In this document: positions 23,056 to 34,326 of the stretch, piece after piece | Numbering within the stretch: position 1 is the stretch's first letter | Layout: the number at the start of each line of letters is the position of its first letter | Assembly (NCBI GenBank): GCA_963969345.1 | Contig: OZ017768.1 | Span: 9,712,193 to 9,776,192 of the forward strand | Source: Turbatrix aceti | Lineage: Eukaryota; Nematoda; Chromadorea; Rhabditida; Panagrolaimidae | Direction: 5' to 3' | Length of the DNA stretch: 64,000 nucleotides | Notes under the pieces: generated by a model | The model's input: only the letters and a program-made list of their open reading frames with translations | Told to the model about the DNA's origin: nothing | Databases searched by the model: none | Position numbers and translations under genes: made by a program

Positions 23056-23799
23056 TTCCTCTCTTTTGGGTGCACATCTTTGTTTTGTTTTGATTTGTTT
23101 GCAATTTGTTGATAATAAATACGAAAATCTTTATTCGCCAACATGTGCAACAAGAAATGACATAAATTATGAATAGTGCTTCTGTTCAACTCAAAGTAGA
23201 AGTAAACTACTCGATTTTGACAAAAATGCAAAAAAATGGTTCTGAACGTGAATTTCAACTTGGCGTTTTCAGAGAATCCAATAAATCGTAATTTTAGCTT
23301 CTTTTGTTTTAGCTCAGACGCTTTCTACAATAAAAACGCAAAAACATGAAAATGATGATGTCACAAATTTGCTTTCAAAAAATGGGGAAAAATAAGCATG
23401 ACAAAAAAAATTTTTATTGTCCTCGTCTTATATGTACGGCAATTATTTTTGGATGCAGGCTCATCAGTTTTACCGGACAGGTGATTTGTTTTTTTTTTTG
23501 AATCACTCCTTTCAATTGTGTTTTGCAGATTCTTTTACTTCTTCCTTCTAAATTCAATGCTTTTGAAATAGGTTTTAAGATCGCCATCAACGGATCGATG
23601 CTTGATGTCGTTGTTCCTGCGTGGATTCTGTTTTTTTGTAGCAAACAGATTCGTTATGCTATGGTAGGTTCAAATTGTTCAACTTTGAAAAAAATAAAAC
23701 AGAAACGAAGTGATTTTTTAGACTCGCAAATTCTATCCCGCATCTGCTTCAGCCGCTCCAGCTTCGATGATACGTGTCAAAAGTTTGAGCGTATATTAG

Positions 23800-24548
23800 A
23801 CTGTATTACTCCCCATATGTCAATCTGTATCAAACCATGTTTTGGTTTATGTATGTAACCAGAGCTAATAAATAAAACAATGGATGTGTTAGTAAAATCA
23901 AAATACGTATTACAATACACAGAACATACAAAGTAATACATTACTCTTTTGTACTTGACCGTTGTCACGAATTATTTACCGTTTGTAGGTTCTGGCAAGT
24001 GCAGCTGTCGTTGGCGTGTTCCTATTCTTTGAAAGACAATGACAAAGTAGTCAGTATGCGTTTCAGCCAAATAGTGTCTTTTAAGGCATCAAAATGCTTC
24101 TGTTTACCCTAATTGTTTAAAAATGTTATGCACACCTTGATTATTTTTCAATTTTAAAAAAATTAGAGGCGATCAACGTGTCATAAATTTCGTACGATTT
24201 TGACTACTATTTTTTTTTCAAAGATCGTCGGTGCAACAAACTTTGTGTTCCAACGCCTGTGCTGTTATTGTTTTTGTTATAATTTATGAATTCATTTTTT
24301 CCTTTCTTTTTAAAAAAGGTGTTTTTTTGCTCTTCATCGTGATCATTATCGCTTGTTTTTACAAAAGTTCACATTTTGTTCTACAAAACTGATAAAAAAT
24401 ATAAGCTAAATATTTCCCAATAGGCTTTGCTAAAAATAAAACGTGTTGTCGGATAATTCAATAAATATAAAAATATCCATAAATGAGCATCTGAAATTAA
24501 TGACAATTGAATTTTCAGCCCTCAATTCTAACATTGTTGTTCAACAGT
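23800..24548. other. Intergenic region upstream of SR8
   Basis: AT-rich. It contains GTCACGAATTATTTACC near 23963 and a spliced-leader-type acceptor (ATTTTCAG) ending at 24518. No gene is seen. Confidence 0.5.
23963..23980 (+). promoter_or_regulatory. GTCACG-type upstream motif (SR8)
   Basis: Nearly identical to the motif upstream of SR3 over 17 bases (GTCACG[C/A]ATTATTTACC). It is candidate regulatory sequence, supported only by recurrence. Confidence 0.4.
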
Positions 24549-26258
24549 ATGCCAATGAACGTGTTTGACTACGGAAATGTTATATTTATCATTGCAATCA
24601 TTATTACGATACCAACGGTCTTACTGTATGGTACCATTATCTGGACAATTTTAAAACATCGAAAGAACGCAGTTCTGAAAACTTTCTACTTTCAAGCATT
24701 TGCCGTCCTTTCGGTCAACAACATTGTCGCGAGCTTGTCTTTACTTTTTGCCGGGTACTCTTTTGGTGCCACCATTGGCACCATTTTTCTGGCATTGCTT
24801 CCTGAGCGTCACTTTCTTCTGAGCTTATCTTTCTTCACAGCTTTCTTCACGATTTTTCATAGTATTATCTTGTCAGGTTTTTTGACTGTAAACCGACTAA
24901 CAGCAGTTATTTTCCTGCTCCGAAGGTGGATCAACTGGGAGGTGGTCAAGTACCCTGTGATTATGATCAGTTCCGCCACTGCCGGATTGTTAGCATCCAA
25001 TATATGGTTTTCGGATTACACAGTTGTGGTCAATCCATATGATCCAGAACTTTACGCGTACTTTCCCACAAAAGAGACTTTTATGGGAAGCGGGGGTATG
25101 TACAGTATCCAAGTGTTTCTCGTATTTGGAGTCATATTCCTGGAGTTGTTTTCTAATTCGATGTCCATAGCATACCTTTATCGTCATCGCAAAAGTACAA
25201 CTGCAGTTAGAGTGCACTCTGGTGATCGCGATTTGCTGATATGTACCGTAATCATTTTTGGATGCAGGTTAATTAATTTTACGGGACAGGTAATATTTTC
25301 ATGCTCGCATTGGCACTATGTTCCGCTCCCCATAATTTTTGAACAACGTTGCCCGCAACGTGCGAGCGCGCGCAGTCGCAGCCTGTCTCACTGCTCTGTG
25401 GGTAAAAAACGATCATGTTGATTTTTTTTCACAGGCACTTTTTGTGTTGGTGTTTTGTTTTAACTAATTCTCCCTTTTTTTGCGCACGTTTTGATGCCGC
25501 TTGCAAAAGAAAATATTCATTTTGGGCCAAGTTGCAGCCTTCCAAAAATTGACTTTTTTTCAACATTGTCATCGTCGTAGCAAAAAAAGTTCTCCATTAA
25601 ATTTTTTGATATCTCCCTATAAAGACCAACAAATAGCAATTGAAAAAGTAAGCAGTTTCTATTTTTGACAGGTGATATCAACGGATAACTAAAATCCCGT
25701 TATAAAAATGTGCGCACGCGCTGGCGCTGGCAAAGAAAGTCAAAATTTTTCGTTGCGAGAACCCTCAAATTCAGTTTTCTTTCTCGGTTGTAGTGTTTTT
25801 TATAAGGGAATATCAGTTATCCGTGATATCACACGTGATAAATACAAATTGCCAGCTTTTTCGATCGATGTGTGTTTGTCTTGATAACAGGCTGCGACCG
25901 CGCGCGCTCGCATGTTGCGGGCAACGTTGTCCAAAAATGACACATAGTGCATTGGTATTCAACACATTTGAAACTGTATTTTACAGGCCATTCTATTTCT
26001 TCCTGAAGAATTAAATCTGAACCAATGGGGTTTCAAATTGTCTGTTAACGGAACGATGCTGGACGTTATTGTTCCTCCGTGGATTTTATTTTTTTGTAGC
26101 AAACAGCTTCGATATGCTTTGGTAAGTAAATACTACATTTTTACATATCCCAATACCTTTGATGTTACATTTTGTTTTAGATTCGTGGAATCAACCCTGC
26201 GTTCACAACAATAGCTCCTGCGTCGACAGTTCAAATCAAAAGCATCAGTAAATTATAA
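24549..26258 (+). CDS. SR8: block I Srg-superfamily 7TM chemoreceptor
   Basis: Exons 24549-25289, 25987-26121 and 26181-26258 give 317 residues. It starts at MPMNVFDYGN; the frame is open further upstream, but a TTTTCAG at 24518 and family alignment support this start. It carries LKTFYFQAF, LPERHFLLSLSFF, VNRLTAVIF, NIWFSDY, VHSGDRDLLICT and TM7 NGTMLDVIVPPWILFFCSK. A two-codon expansion gives GSGGMYSIQ in the loop before TM5. The tail ends VQIKSISKL. Intron 1 is 697 nt because it contains a MITE-like insertion; removing that leaves an ordinary small intron. Confidence 0.91.
25313..25950. mobile_element. MITE-like palindromic element in SR8 intron 1
   Basis: 638 bp, with terminal inverted repeats starting GCACTATG and continuing through CAACGTTGCCCGCAAC and a CG-rich GCGAGCGCGCGC stretch to AGCCTGT (about 70 bp per arm). 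ATTG flanks both sides (25309-25312 and 25951-25954). A second, inner inverted repeat (GTGATATCA.CGGATAACT) makes the whole element a long imperfect hairpin. No transposase is encoded. Confidence 0.85.
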
Positions 26259-26378
26259 AAACCCTTGTTAACTTTTCTCACGTCAAATTATGTATATGTA
26301 ATTTTGTAATCATTAACGTCAGCGCTTTATAATAAAAAGAATGATCTAATGTGCGAATTTTTGTGCGTGCGTTTTTTT

Positions 26379-26388
26379 GTCACGCAAT
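26379..26388 (+). promoter_or_regulatory. GTCACG-type upstream motif (SR9)
   Basis: TTGTCACGCAATC, about 165 bases before the SR9 start. Same core as upstream of other + strand receptors. Confidence 0.3.
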
Positions 26389-26546
26389 CGAGTCGTAACT
26401 TCCGTCTTCAGGAATTCTAGAAGTTCTAGGGTGTCACCATTGTGAGTCTGACTGATGTGAGTGGACTTTGAGTCGACAAAAATATAATATTGCCTTTTAA
26501 AATTTTTTTATCAGGTTTTTCTGACTTAATTCAACTAATCAACATG

Positions 26547-27682
26547 ATGCCGATTAACATTTTTGACTACGGAAACGTATTATTTATTCTTGCCATAATA
26601 ATTACGGTACCGACTGTTATACTGTATAGTGCTATCATTTGGACTATTTTTAAACACCGTAAGAACGCAATCTTGGGAACTTTTTATTTCCAAGCTTTTG
26701 CCGTCCTTTCGATCAACAACATTATCGCTAGCCTGTCTTTACTTTTCTCAGGATACTCATTCGGTTCCACAATTGGGGCCATTTTTCTGGCTCTGCTTCC
26801 CGAACGTCATTTCCTTCTGAGTTTTGTTTTCTTTATGGCTTTCTTCTCACTTTTCAATAGCTTTATTTTATCTTGTTTTCTGACAATGAATCGTCTCACA
26901 GCAGTCGTTTTTCAAATTCGAAATTGGATCAACTGGGAGGCTATCAAGTACCCCGTGATGATAATCAGCGCCGCTATTGCCGGATTGCTGGCATCCAACA
27001 TTTGGTTTTCGGATTACGCCGTTATGGTCAATCCATATACTCCAGAACTTTACGCATACTTTCCCACAAAAGAAACATTTATCGGAGGCATGTACAATAT
27101 TCAAATATTTCTGGTTTTTTTGGTCATATTTCTAGAGTTGTTATCAAATTCCATGTCCGTGGCGTATCTTATTCGACATCGCAAAAATACGACTGCAGTT
27201 AGAGTGCACTCTGGTGATCGTGATTTGCTGATATGTACCGTAATCATTTTTGGATGCCGGCTGATAAATTTTTCTGGACAGGTAATTGTTTTCAAGCACG
27301 CAATCTAAGGGTAAAATAAAACAAAAATAGATTTTTCGTGTGTATTGCTCGTCATTTATAAATGTCAAATACAAATTAAAAAAATTATATTTTGCAGATT
27401 ATTTTGCTTCTTCCTGCACAGTACCATGTAAATGAAATTGGTTTTAAATTGGCTGTCAACGGAACGATGCTCGACGTTGTGGTTCCTGCATGGATTTTGT
27501 ATTTTTGCAGTTAACAACTTCGATGCGCTTTGGTAAGTAAAAACATACCACAGTTTTTACATCTAAAACAATAAAAGGAAATAAAATTAAAAAAATTTTC
27601 AGACTTGTGGATTTACCCAGATATTCCCATCAACAGCTCCTGCTCCGACAGTTCAAGTAAAAAGCGTCAGTGAAAATATTAG
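26547..27682 (+). pseudogene. SR9: block I chemoreceptor with premature stop in TM7
   Basis: Exons 26547-27281 (a second ATG at 26544), 27398-27532 and from 27603. Exon 1 is intact: FDYGN, LGTFYFQAF, LPERHFLLSF, MNRLTAVVF, NIWFSDY, VHSGDRDLLICT. In exon 2 the conserved Ser-Lys after ILFFC reads AGT TAA, so a stop at 27512-27514 ends the protein at 283 residues, after most of TM7. Exon 3 is still recognisable (TCGFTQ..., VQVKSVSEN) and runs into LINE sequence near 27690. It could encode a tail-less receptor but is more likely a young pseudogene. Confidence 0.82.
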
Positions 27683-27689
27683 TGAAAAA

Positions 27690-27953
27690 CGTCGACATCA
27701 ACTTACTTAACGCTGTGACGATCGTGTTGCTGAAAAAGAGCGACCCGAGTGACCTCAACAACTACAGGCCCATCAATTTACAAGGCACTCTCACGAAAGT
27801 CATCACGAAACGGATCAATGAAGTCGCACAAGTCACTGGAATACATCCCCCGGAACAGGCTGGTTTTCAAAAATCTTTTTCTACTGTAGACCATCTTCGG
27901 AGTGCAAATATAATCGTTAAAAAGCTGAAGGAGTTCAATCATTCATTCAAGTG
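27690..27953 (+). mobile_element. LINE reverse-transcriptase fragment
   Basis: One frame reads NAVTIVLLKKSDPSDLNNYR, then PINL, LTKVITKRI, and PPEQAGFQKSFSTVDHL. These are the N-terminal reverse-transcriptase blocks of RTE/Jockey-type LINEs. There is no endonuclease before it, no catalytic YADD after it and no tail, so this is an internal fragment abutting the SR9 tail. Confidence 0.75.
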
Positions 27954-28409
27954 AAAAGTTGTTTCGCGATTAATCATAATTTATTTTGTATGCATTTCCG
28001 TGTATTGTGTTTTTATACCTTTTTTGAGATAAAAAATTTTGGATGATGGAACAAACTTACACCGAGCATTGTGTACCTTGTTGGCGTTTTGTACCTTATT
28101 TGCAAGATGAGGGGGGCTGTTACGGGCTAACAATCTGACTCGAGTTTTTTCGCGTCTCGCATGGCCTGTACCGCCGGAGAGAAGTTACCACACAAACACA
28201 TTTCACTACGAACTCCATGAATAACCAGATGTTTTTCTTGGCACACAGCGGCACTGTAAACATTTTAAACAATAAAAACAATATAATGCGTGCATTAAGA
28301 ATCATATTTTTTGTATTTTACCGTAATTAGAAAAGTCACGAATGTTTTAACTCTAATCTGCTTATTTCTCAGTGTTACTGTGTTTCATTAACCGTGTTAA
28401 AATTCAAAC
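27954..28409. other. Intergenic region upstream of SR10
   Basis: AT-rich. It has an AAAAGTCACGAATG motif near 28332, 75 bases before the start, and a TTTCTCAG acceptor ending at 28372. No gene is seen. Confidence 0.5.
28332..28345 (+). promoter_or_regulatory. GTCACG-type upstream motif (SR10)
   Basis: AAAAGTCACGAATG. Comparable copies lie upstream of SR11 (AAAAGTCACGATTA), SR12 (TTAGTCACGAACG) and SR15 (AAAAGTCACGAACT). Confidence 0.4.
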
Positions 28410-29472
28410 ATGTGGTACGATTACATTGACTCCGGAAACGTTCAACTGGTCACTGCTATTGTTGTCACAACAGGAACCGTTGTGCTTTACATTTTTATCG
28501 CGGCAACAATCTGGCGACAACGAAAAAATGCGACCCTGGGATCGTTTTTCTTCCAAATGTTTGGAATTCTCTCGGTTAATAATTCTATTTGTTGCATGAC
28601 GTACCTTTTCACAGGATACTGCTTCCTAGCATCACTTCCTAATTTTTTTTTGTCAAAGCTTCCCGAAAGTCACTTCTTCATAACATTTACAATTTTTACG
28701 ACGGCTTTTACTGCGGTTTTCAATCAGATTCTAAACGCCTGGCTCACACTTAATCGTCTGACAGCAGTTGTATTTGCCCTTCAGCATCGCAGAATTTGGC
28801 AAAAATTTAAATACTGCGTGTTAGCATTTACTATCTCGTTGTCTACCTTGCTCAGCATTAATGTTTGGTTTTCGGATTACGTCATTATCCCTGACAAAGA
28901 CGGAATGGGTTATTCATGGATGCCAAGAAAAACCAATTTTGTAGGCGGTATGTTCAACATACAGGTGAACGTCCTGTTTTGTTGCTCAGCTTTTGAATTG
29001 ACTACAAATCTGACATCTATTGTGTTTTTGTACAAACGAAAAAAGGCAGATTCGAATAATATTCAGTCAAGTGATCGAGACCTGCTAATTTGTACATTGT
29101 TAATTTTAGCATGCAAACTTGTCGGTATTTCAGGAAACGTAGGAACTTTGATAATTTATAATATAACCATGATTACAGTATTTTTTTACAGATTATTCTC
29201 CGACTACCGAAAGAATACGGTATAAATGAATTTGGCTTTTGCCTCGCTGTTAACGGATCGTTTCTTGATGTCGTCGTTCCTGGGTGGATTCTTTTAGGTG
29301 GAAGCAAGCAATTGCGTATAGCTATGGTAAGCAACAACTAAAAATAATTCAATGTTATATTAATTTTTAGAAGTCAACAATCAATTTGAAAACCTTATCA
29401 ACGGTCATTGGAGTTAGTACCGGACACGTCAACACTATCAGTAAACCAGAAACACCATTCAGAACGTTTTGA
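28410..29472 (+). CDS. SR10: block II Srg-superfamily 7TM chemoreceptor
   Basis: Exons 28410-29138, 29192-29326 and 29371-29472 give 321 residues. Block II signature: MWYDYIDSGN at the N-terminus, IWRQRKNATLGSFFFQ, FTGYCFLASL, ILNAWLTLNRLTAVVF, INVWFSDYV, YSWMPRKTNFVGGMFNIQVN, SSDRDLLICT, and GISGN at the exon 1 end. TM7 is NGSFLDVVVPGWILLGGSK. The tail begins KSTINL and ends in VNTISKPETPFRTF. It shares LPESHF (Ser for Arg in LPERHF) with SR11 only. The introns are 53 and 44 nt. Confidence 0.93.
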
Positions 29473-30076
29473 TTATCGTGCTTAACAGTAGATCAAACTT
29501 TTTGTAAAAAGACTGTGTATAAAAACGTTAATTCGATTTATTTTTACAATTCAGACTGTGTATAAAAACGTTAATTCGATTTATTTTACAATTCAGAAGT
29601 TATTACATTTTTACATTTACATTTATTACTCTTACTCGTACAATTAAATATCTATTAATTCGAGTTTTCTTGTGCAATCCGTAGAATGTCATTTTGACTC
29701 CAAGTTGATGCGAGTGGATCCAGAGTTAAAGAATCACTTCTTTGATCTCTAGCCTCCGTGTCTGAAATGTTTTGAAATCCAAGTTTTCCAAATAACAATA
29801 AACAGTGCCAGGTACACTACTCGTAAAATAAATATTTTTTAACCGCATTTTAAGAACACGCTATTAATTAAAAAGTAATTACGTTTATTGTATTTTACTG
29901 CCATTAAAAAAGTCACGATTAATTTATACAAATAAATATTTTTTGTGTCACGCTTTGTTGGTCTCTCTTTATAATTTAACAAAGCTCTTGTTAAGAAAAA
30001 ATACTTTAGCGTCTAGTGTCTAGTGTCTGGATTAACCGATTTTTGTTCCGGTATTTTCCGTTTTTTATATTCTAAC
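29473..30076. other. Intergenic region upstream of SR11
   Basis: AT-rich. It contains a two-copy 43-bp tandem repeat just after SR10 and the AAAAGTCACG motif near 29909. No gene is seen. Confidence 0.5.
29509..29594 (+). repeat. 43-bp tandem duplication behind SR10
   Basis: Two adjacent copies of a unit beginning GACTGTGTATAAAAACG and ending TTACAATTCA. They differ by one T in a T run. Confidence 0.9.
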
Positions 30077-31139
30077 ATGTGGTACGATTACATACACTCT
30101 GGAGACGTTCAATTTATCACTGCTACTGTTGTTATGATACCGACCGTAGTTTTGTACAGCTTTATCGCGCGAACAATATGGCGACAGAGAAAAAATGCAA
30201 TACTGGGATCTTTTTTCTTTCAAATGTTTGGGATTCTCTCAGTGAATAATTTAATATCATGCATAACTTTTCTTTTCACTGGGTATTGCTTTTTAGCATC
30301 CCTTACCAATTTTTTTCTGTCTATGCTCCCAGAAAGTCACTTCCTCATTTCATTCACAATTTTTGTTACTACTCTTACATCAGAATTCAATCAGATTCTA
30401 AATGCTTGGCTCACAATCAATCGCCTGACAGCAGTTGTATTCGTCCTTCGACATCGCACCATCTGGCACCGGTTCAAGTACTATGTGTTAACATTTACTG
30501 TCTTTATGAGTGTTTTGCTCAGCATTAATGTTTGGTTTTCGGACTACGCGATTTTATTTAATAAGGATAAAAATAGTTATTCATGGATGCCCAGAAAAAC
30601 CAATTTTATAGGCGGACAGTATACTATACAGGTGAATCTGCTATTTTGTTGCTCACTTATTGAATTGACTACTAATATGGTGTCTATTGTGTGTTTGTAC
30701 AAACGAAGGAATGCAGATTCAAGCAGTATTCATTCCAGTGACCGTGATCTGCTTATTTGTACTTTGTTAATTTTTGCTTGCAAGCTTATCGGCATTTCAG
30801 GAAATGTAGGAATTTTGAAAGTTTTGAAATTATGTTTTTCGACCTTTCTTCAGATCATACTCAGATTGCCAAAAGAATACGGTATAAACGATTTGGGATT
30901 TAGCCTTGCAATTAACGGATCATTTCTCGATGTCGTTGTTCCTGGATGGATTCTTTTGGGGGGAAGCAAACAAATGCGCACCGCTCTAGTAAGTTGTACT
31001 CCAATAGTTTATTCATTATACTTTACGTACTTTTTAGAAGTCAACATACAATATGAAACTAATGACATCGGTAGTTGGAGTTAGTATTGGAAATACCCAC
31101 ACTATCAGTAAACCGGAATCACAATTCAAAACGTATTGA
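30077..31139 (+). CDS. SR11: block II Srg-superfamily 7TM chemoreceptor
   Basis: Exons 30077-30805, 30854-30988 and 31038-31139 give 321 residues. Closest to SR10: MWYDYIHSGD, LPESHFLISF, TINRLTAVVF, INVWFSDYA, SWMPRKTNFIGGQYTIQVN, SSDRDLLICT, GISGN. TM7 is NGSFLDVVVPGWILLGGSK and the tail ends NTHTISKPESQFKTY. Intron 1 is 48 nt with no stop in frame, so an unspliced read-through is open; splicing is supported by the alignment of all paralogues. The N-terminal Asn of SGN is Asp here. Confidence 0.92.
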
Positions 31140-31925
31140 TTATTGAAATGTTAAACAAAGATACTGTGAAAGAAATAGCAACTTGTTTCTTATTTTTCTG
31201 ATTTTTTAAAACGGGCAAAAACGCTTCTGTTTTTTCTATGAAGTTATAAAAGTGGTCGATTAATTTGCATCATGGATGAACTTACGTTATTTTGTACTAT
31301 AATAAATTGTATTTTTTGGGATACGGTAAGATAATTAAAAAATAATTACATCAACCTGCTAATCATACAAAAATTTGTATTTTTTGTTTCGGATAGTGCC
31401 AATCTGGATTGGTTCCAAAGTTCGTGTTAGCACCGCGGTTGTTAGGTTTGTGTTATGGTGTTATGGGCTAAAAAGGAAGATTATCATTTCTAACCAAATA
31501 ATGAAGCTAGAAATCTAATTCTGATTCCGATTGCAAATGGTATTGTAAAGTTATGTAGTATACAGAAAAAATCAACACCAGTTTTAGTTTCCCTAGCTTA
31601 AGTTCGTTTTATTTTTTTGAGTACACAATAGCACTTTTAGTAAACAATTTTAAACGCACTTTAAGAACACGCTATACAATCTAATGTATTACAAAAACAA
31701 AATCATTTAGTCACGAACGTTTTACCGTGTAATGCATTATTGTTCGCAATTTTTTACTTAAAAAAGACATTTTTGTAGGATTCAAACGGCTTCAATCAGG
31801 CCCCACATTATTATGTTTGTAAGAAGAAATGCATTTGTGTTTACAGTTTGTTGCTCAGACCAACCGTATCGGATATCCAAGAATATTGCTTGGACTGACT
31901 CACTTTGCATTTTTGACATTAAAAC
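31140..31925. other. Intergenic region upstream of SR12
   Basis: AT-rich. It has a GTCACGAACG motif near 31709 and a TTTTGTAG|GATTCAAACGGCTTCA sequence at 31778 that is closely repeated upstream of SR15 (46693). This suggests duplicated promoter/leader sequence. No gene is seen. Confidence 0.5.
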
Positions 31926-32988
31926 ATGTGGTACGACAATATAGATTCTGGAAATATTCAACTGGTTACCGCTACATTTGTAACTATAGCTACCGTAATG
32001 CTCTACAGCTCTATCGCACAAACCATTTGGAGACAGAAGAAAAACTCAGTTTTGGGATCGTTTTTCTTTCAAATGTTTGGCGTTCTGTCTGTAAACAATT
32101 CACTCTCCTGCGTGATGTTTGTTTTCACAGGTTACTGTTTCTCAGCTTCACTTCCTTATTTTTTCATATCCAGAATTCCCGAACGTCACTTTCTGACAAA
32201 TTTTACAATTTTTATGACGTATTTTACGTTATTTTTTAATCAGATTTTAAACGCTTGGCTTACATTAAACCGAATGACGGCAGTTGTATTCATCCTTAAA
32301 CATCGCCGAATTTGGAAGAAACTCAATTACTACGTGCTAGGAATCACTACTTTTTTGAGTTTCTTGCTCAGTCTTAATGTTTGGTTTTCGGATTACGTCA
32401 TTGAACCAGACAAGGGATACGATACATTTTCATGGATGCCAAGAAAAACAAATTTTGTCGGCGGAATGTTCAACATTCAGGTGAACTTGCTGTTTTATTG
32501 CTCAATCATTGAACTGACTTCCAATCTGACATCTGTAGTGTTTTTGTACAAACGAAAGAAAGCAGATTCAAGTAATATTCAGTCAAGTGATCGGGACCTG
32601 CTAATTTGCACATTGTTAATTTTTGCATGCAAACTTGTCGGGATTTCAGGAAATGTAGGAACTTTGATAAATTACAGAACAACCATGATTATAGTATTTT
32701 TTACAGATTATTCTCCGACTACCAAAAGAATACGGTATAAATGAACTTGGCTTTTACCTTGCTGTTAACGGATCATTTTTTGACGTCGTAGTTCCTGGAT
32801 GGATTTTATTGGGCGGAAGCAAACAGCTGCGTATTGCTATGGTAAGTCATTTGTCTAGAAATTATTTATGTGACTTTAATATTCAGAAGTCAACATTGAA
32901 TTCGAAAAACATGTCATCGGTCGCCCCAGCTAGTACTGGACAGTCAAACTCTAACAGTAAACCGGCACCACGTCATCGAACGTTTTGA
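31926..32988 (+). CDS. SR12: block II Srg-superfamily 7TM chemoreceptor
   Basis: Exons 31926-32654, 32707-32841 and 32887-32988 give 321 residues. It has MWYDNIDSGN, VLGSFFFQMF, IPERHFLTNF, LNRMTAVVF (Met for Leu), LNVWFSDYV, SWMPRKTNFVGGMFNIQVN, SSDRDLLICT and GISGN. TM7 is NGSFFDVVVPGWILLGGSK and the tail is SNSNSKPAPRHRTF. Intron 1 is nearly the same sequence as in SR10, so the two are sister duplicates with later change in the LPESHF site. Confidence 0.93.
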
Positions 32989-33067
32989 TTTCTATGGGTT
33001 CTGATTTTTCAGTAAAGACAATAAACAGCGTACCAACACGGAGGATTTTTGACATTAAATATGATTT
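32989..33067. other. Short spacer between SR12 and the satellite
   Basis: AT-rich spacer with an AATAAACAG signal shortly after the SR12 stop. Confidence 0.4.
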
Positions 33068-34326
33068 ACAAGGCTAAAGGGGGGGCCCCCTACGGGGGCC
33101 CCAGGAAGGGAAAAGGAAGGAAGGGGAAGGCAAGGTAAAGGTATCAAGGAAGGATCAGAAGGATCGTAAAATCGAAAAGGATCGTTTATCGTTTTGTTGT
33201 TTATTTTCTTTTTGCCCGTTTTTCGTTTATCTTTTGCCGATCATAATTTTACCGATAGAAAATAATTATTTTTTGTTATTATCTTTTAGAATAACCGATA
33301 ATTTGCATATTATCAAAATCAGATAATCGTTTTTTGACCCGCTTTAAAAATATTGGAATACATAAATACAATGGGGGCCCCTTTGGGGCCCCATGTAATT
33401 TGTTTGACGCTTTTGTAAAACATAAGTAATAATGTTGCTTTTCAATATCGCGCATCTTTCGCCATCGCCTAATAAATCCTCGCCCGCTGCAATCGCTTAT
33501 TGACCCGTTTCAAAGCATAACACCAAACACAAAAAAATATTCAAAGAATATGTACTAACACTAACACTGGGGCCCAGGAAAAATAGCAATTTAACAAAAA
33601 TCATAAAATTATGTGATACATAAATCATCAAAATTAATAACAACAATCTCTTGTTTTGCCATCTTTCGCCATCACCCAATCGCCCACTGTCACCGCCGTT
33701 GCGGTTCTCTCGACTGATGGCATGTGCGCCGTCCGTCTCTGCACCCGCTGTCTGTTCCGCCCACTCACCATGGATTTCATTTTCTGAGAGATCAAAAAAT
33801 TGAATTATTCAAATTAATTTTTAAAATGTTGAAAAAATGTTTTTCATACGCAGCAAAAAATGTCAATGCTATTGATATCACATTTGCCCCTACCCCAGTA
33901 TCTAGCAAAAATTATTTTTTTTAAAATCAAAAATTCAAATTTGTTCATTTTTGATTTTTGATTGTCAAATGACCCATCATTATGATTGCCTATTTCCGAG
34001 GAATTCAAAAATATTTTTTTCAACATTTTTAAAATTAATTTAACAGAATCATTTTTTTGTCTTACGCAATCGTCCTTGCGCTATCGCTCGCTCGCTCACA
34101 CTCACCCACTTGACCCTGCGCGCCGCCTCCTCCCTCTATCGCGCTTTCGCCATTGACTATTTTGACAATTATGATAAAGCGTGCATTATCTTTTTCAAAT
34201 CAATGGCTCCGGACCTAATGGCCCGCCAAACCGTTATCAGCGTAAAATTTGGATTTTATCGAATATACATACCGTAAAATTAAAATTGTGTCTTTGTAAA
34301 AACACCTTACTATATAGAGAGGTAAC
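33068..34326 (+). repeat. Satellite unit 1
   Basis: By eye it matches unit 3 (from 35613) except for an 11-base deletion near 33325 (CAGATAATCG against CAGATCAAATACATATAATCG). The pair is much closer than either is to units 2, 4 and 5. Confidence 0.8.

Larger units (their letters stand above)
21368..23429. mobile_element. Foldback-type inverted-repeat transposon in SR7
   Basis: The ends are inverted copies starting AAGACGAGGACAAT, flanked by ATAT (21364-21367 and 23430-23433); a TA-only reading of the duplication is also possible. Inside, two long inverted arms (about 21771-22260 and 22455-23055) each combine a 49-bp tandem array with a single-copy arm. A roughly 190-bp centre separates them. 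No transposase is encoded. The two mirrored short ORFs in the arms are the same sequence read from opposite strands. Confidence 0.9.
20680..23799 (+). pseudogene. SR7: block I chemoreceptor split by a foldback transposon
   Basis: Exon 1 begins at 20680 (VDYGN, LGTFYFQAF, LPERHFLISL, LNRLTAVIY, NVWFSDF) and is intact to 21367, inside the GDRDLLI motif before TM6. There the 2,062-bp foldback element enters and a stop follows at once. The rest of exon 1 resumes at 23434 and ends at 23480. Exons 2 (23529-23663, TM7 NGSMLDVVVPAWILFFCSK) and 3 (23722-23799, ending KSLSVY) are undamaged. ATAT is duplicated at the junction. Unless the element is removed, the product loses TM6 and TM7. The lack of other damage points to a recent insertion. 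Confidence 0.88.

Noticed and set aside
24507..24548. Upstream extension of SR8 to 24507
   Set aside because: That start is a TTG, and the extension spans a TTTTCAG acceptor and has no counterpart in paralogues.
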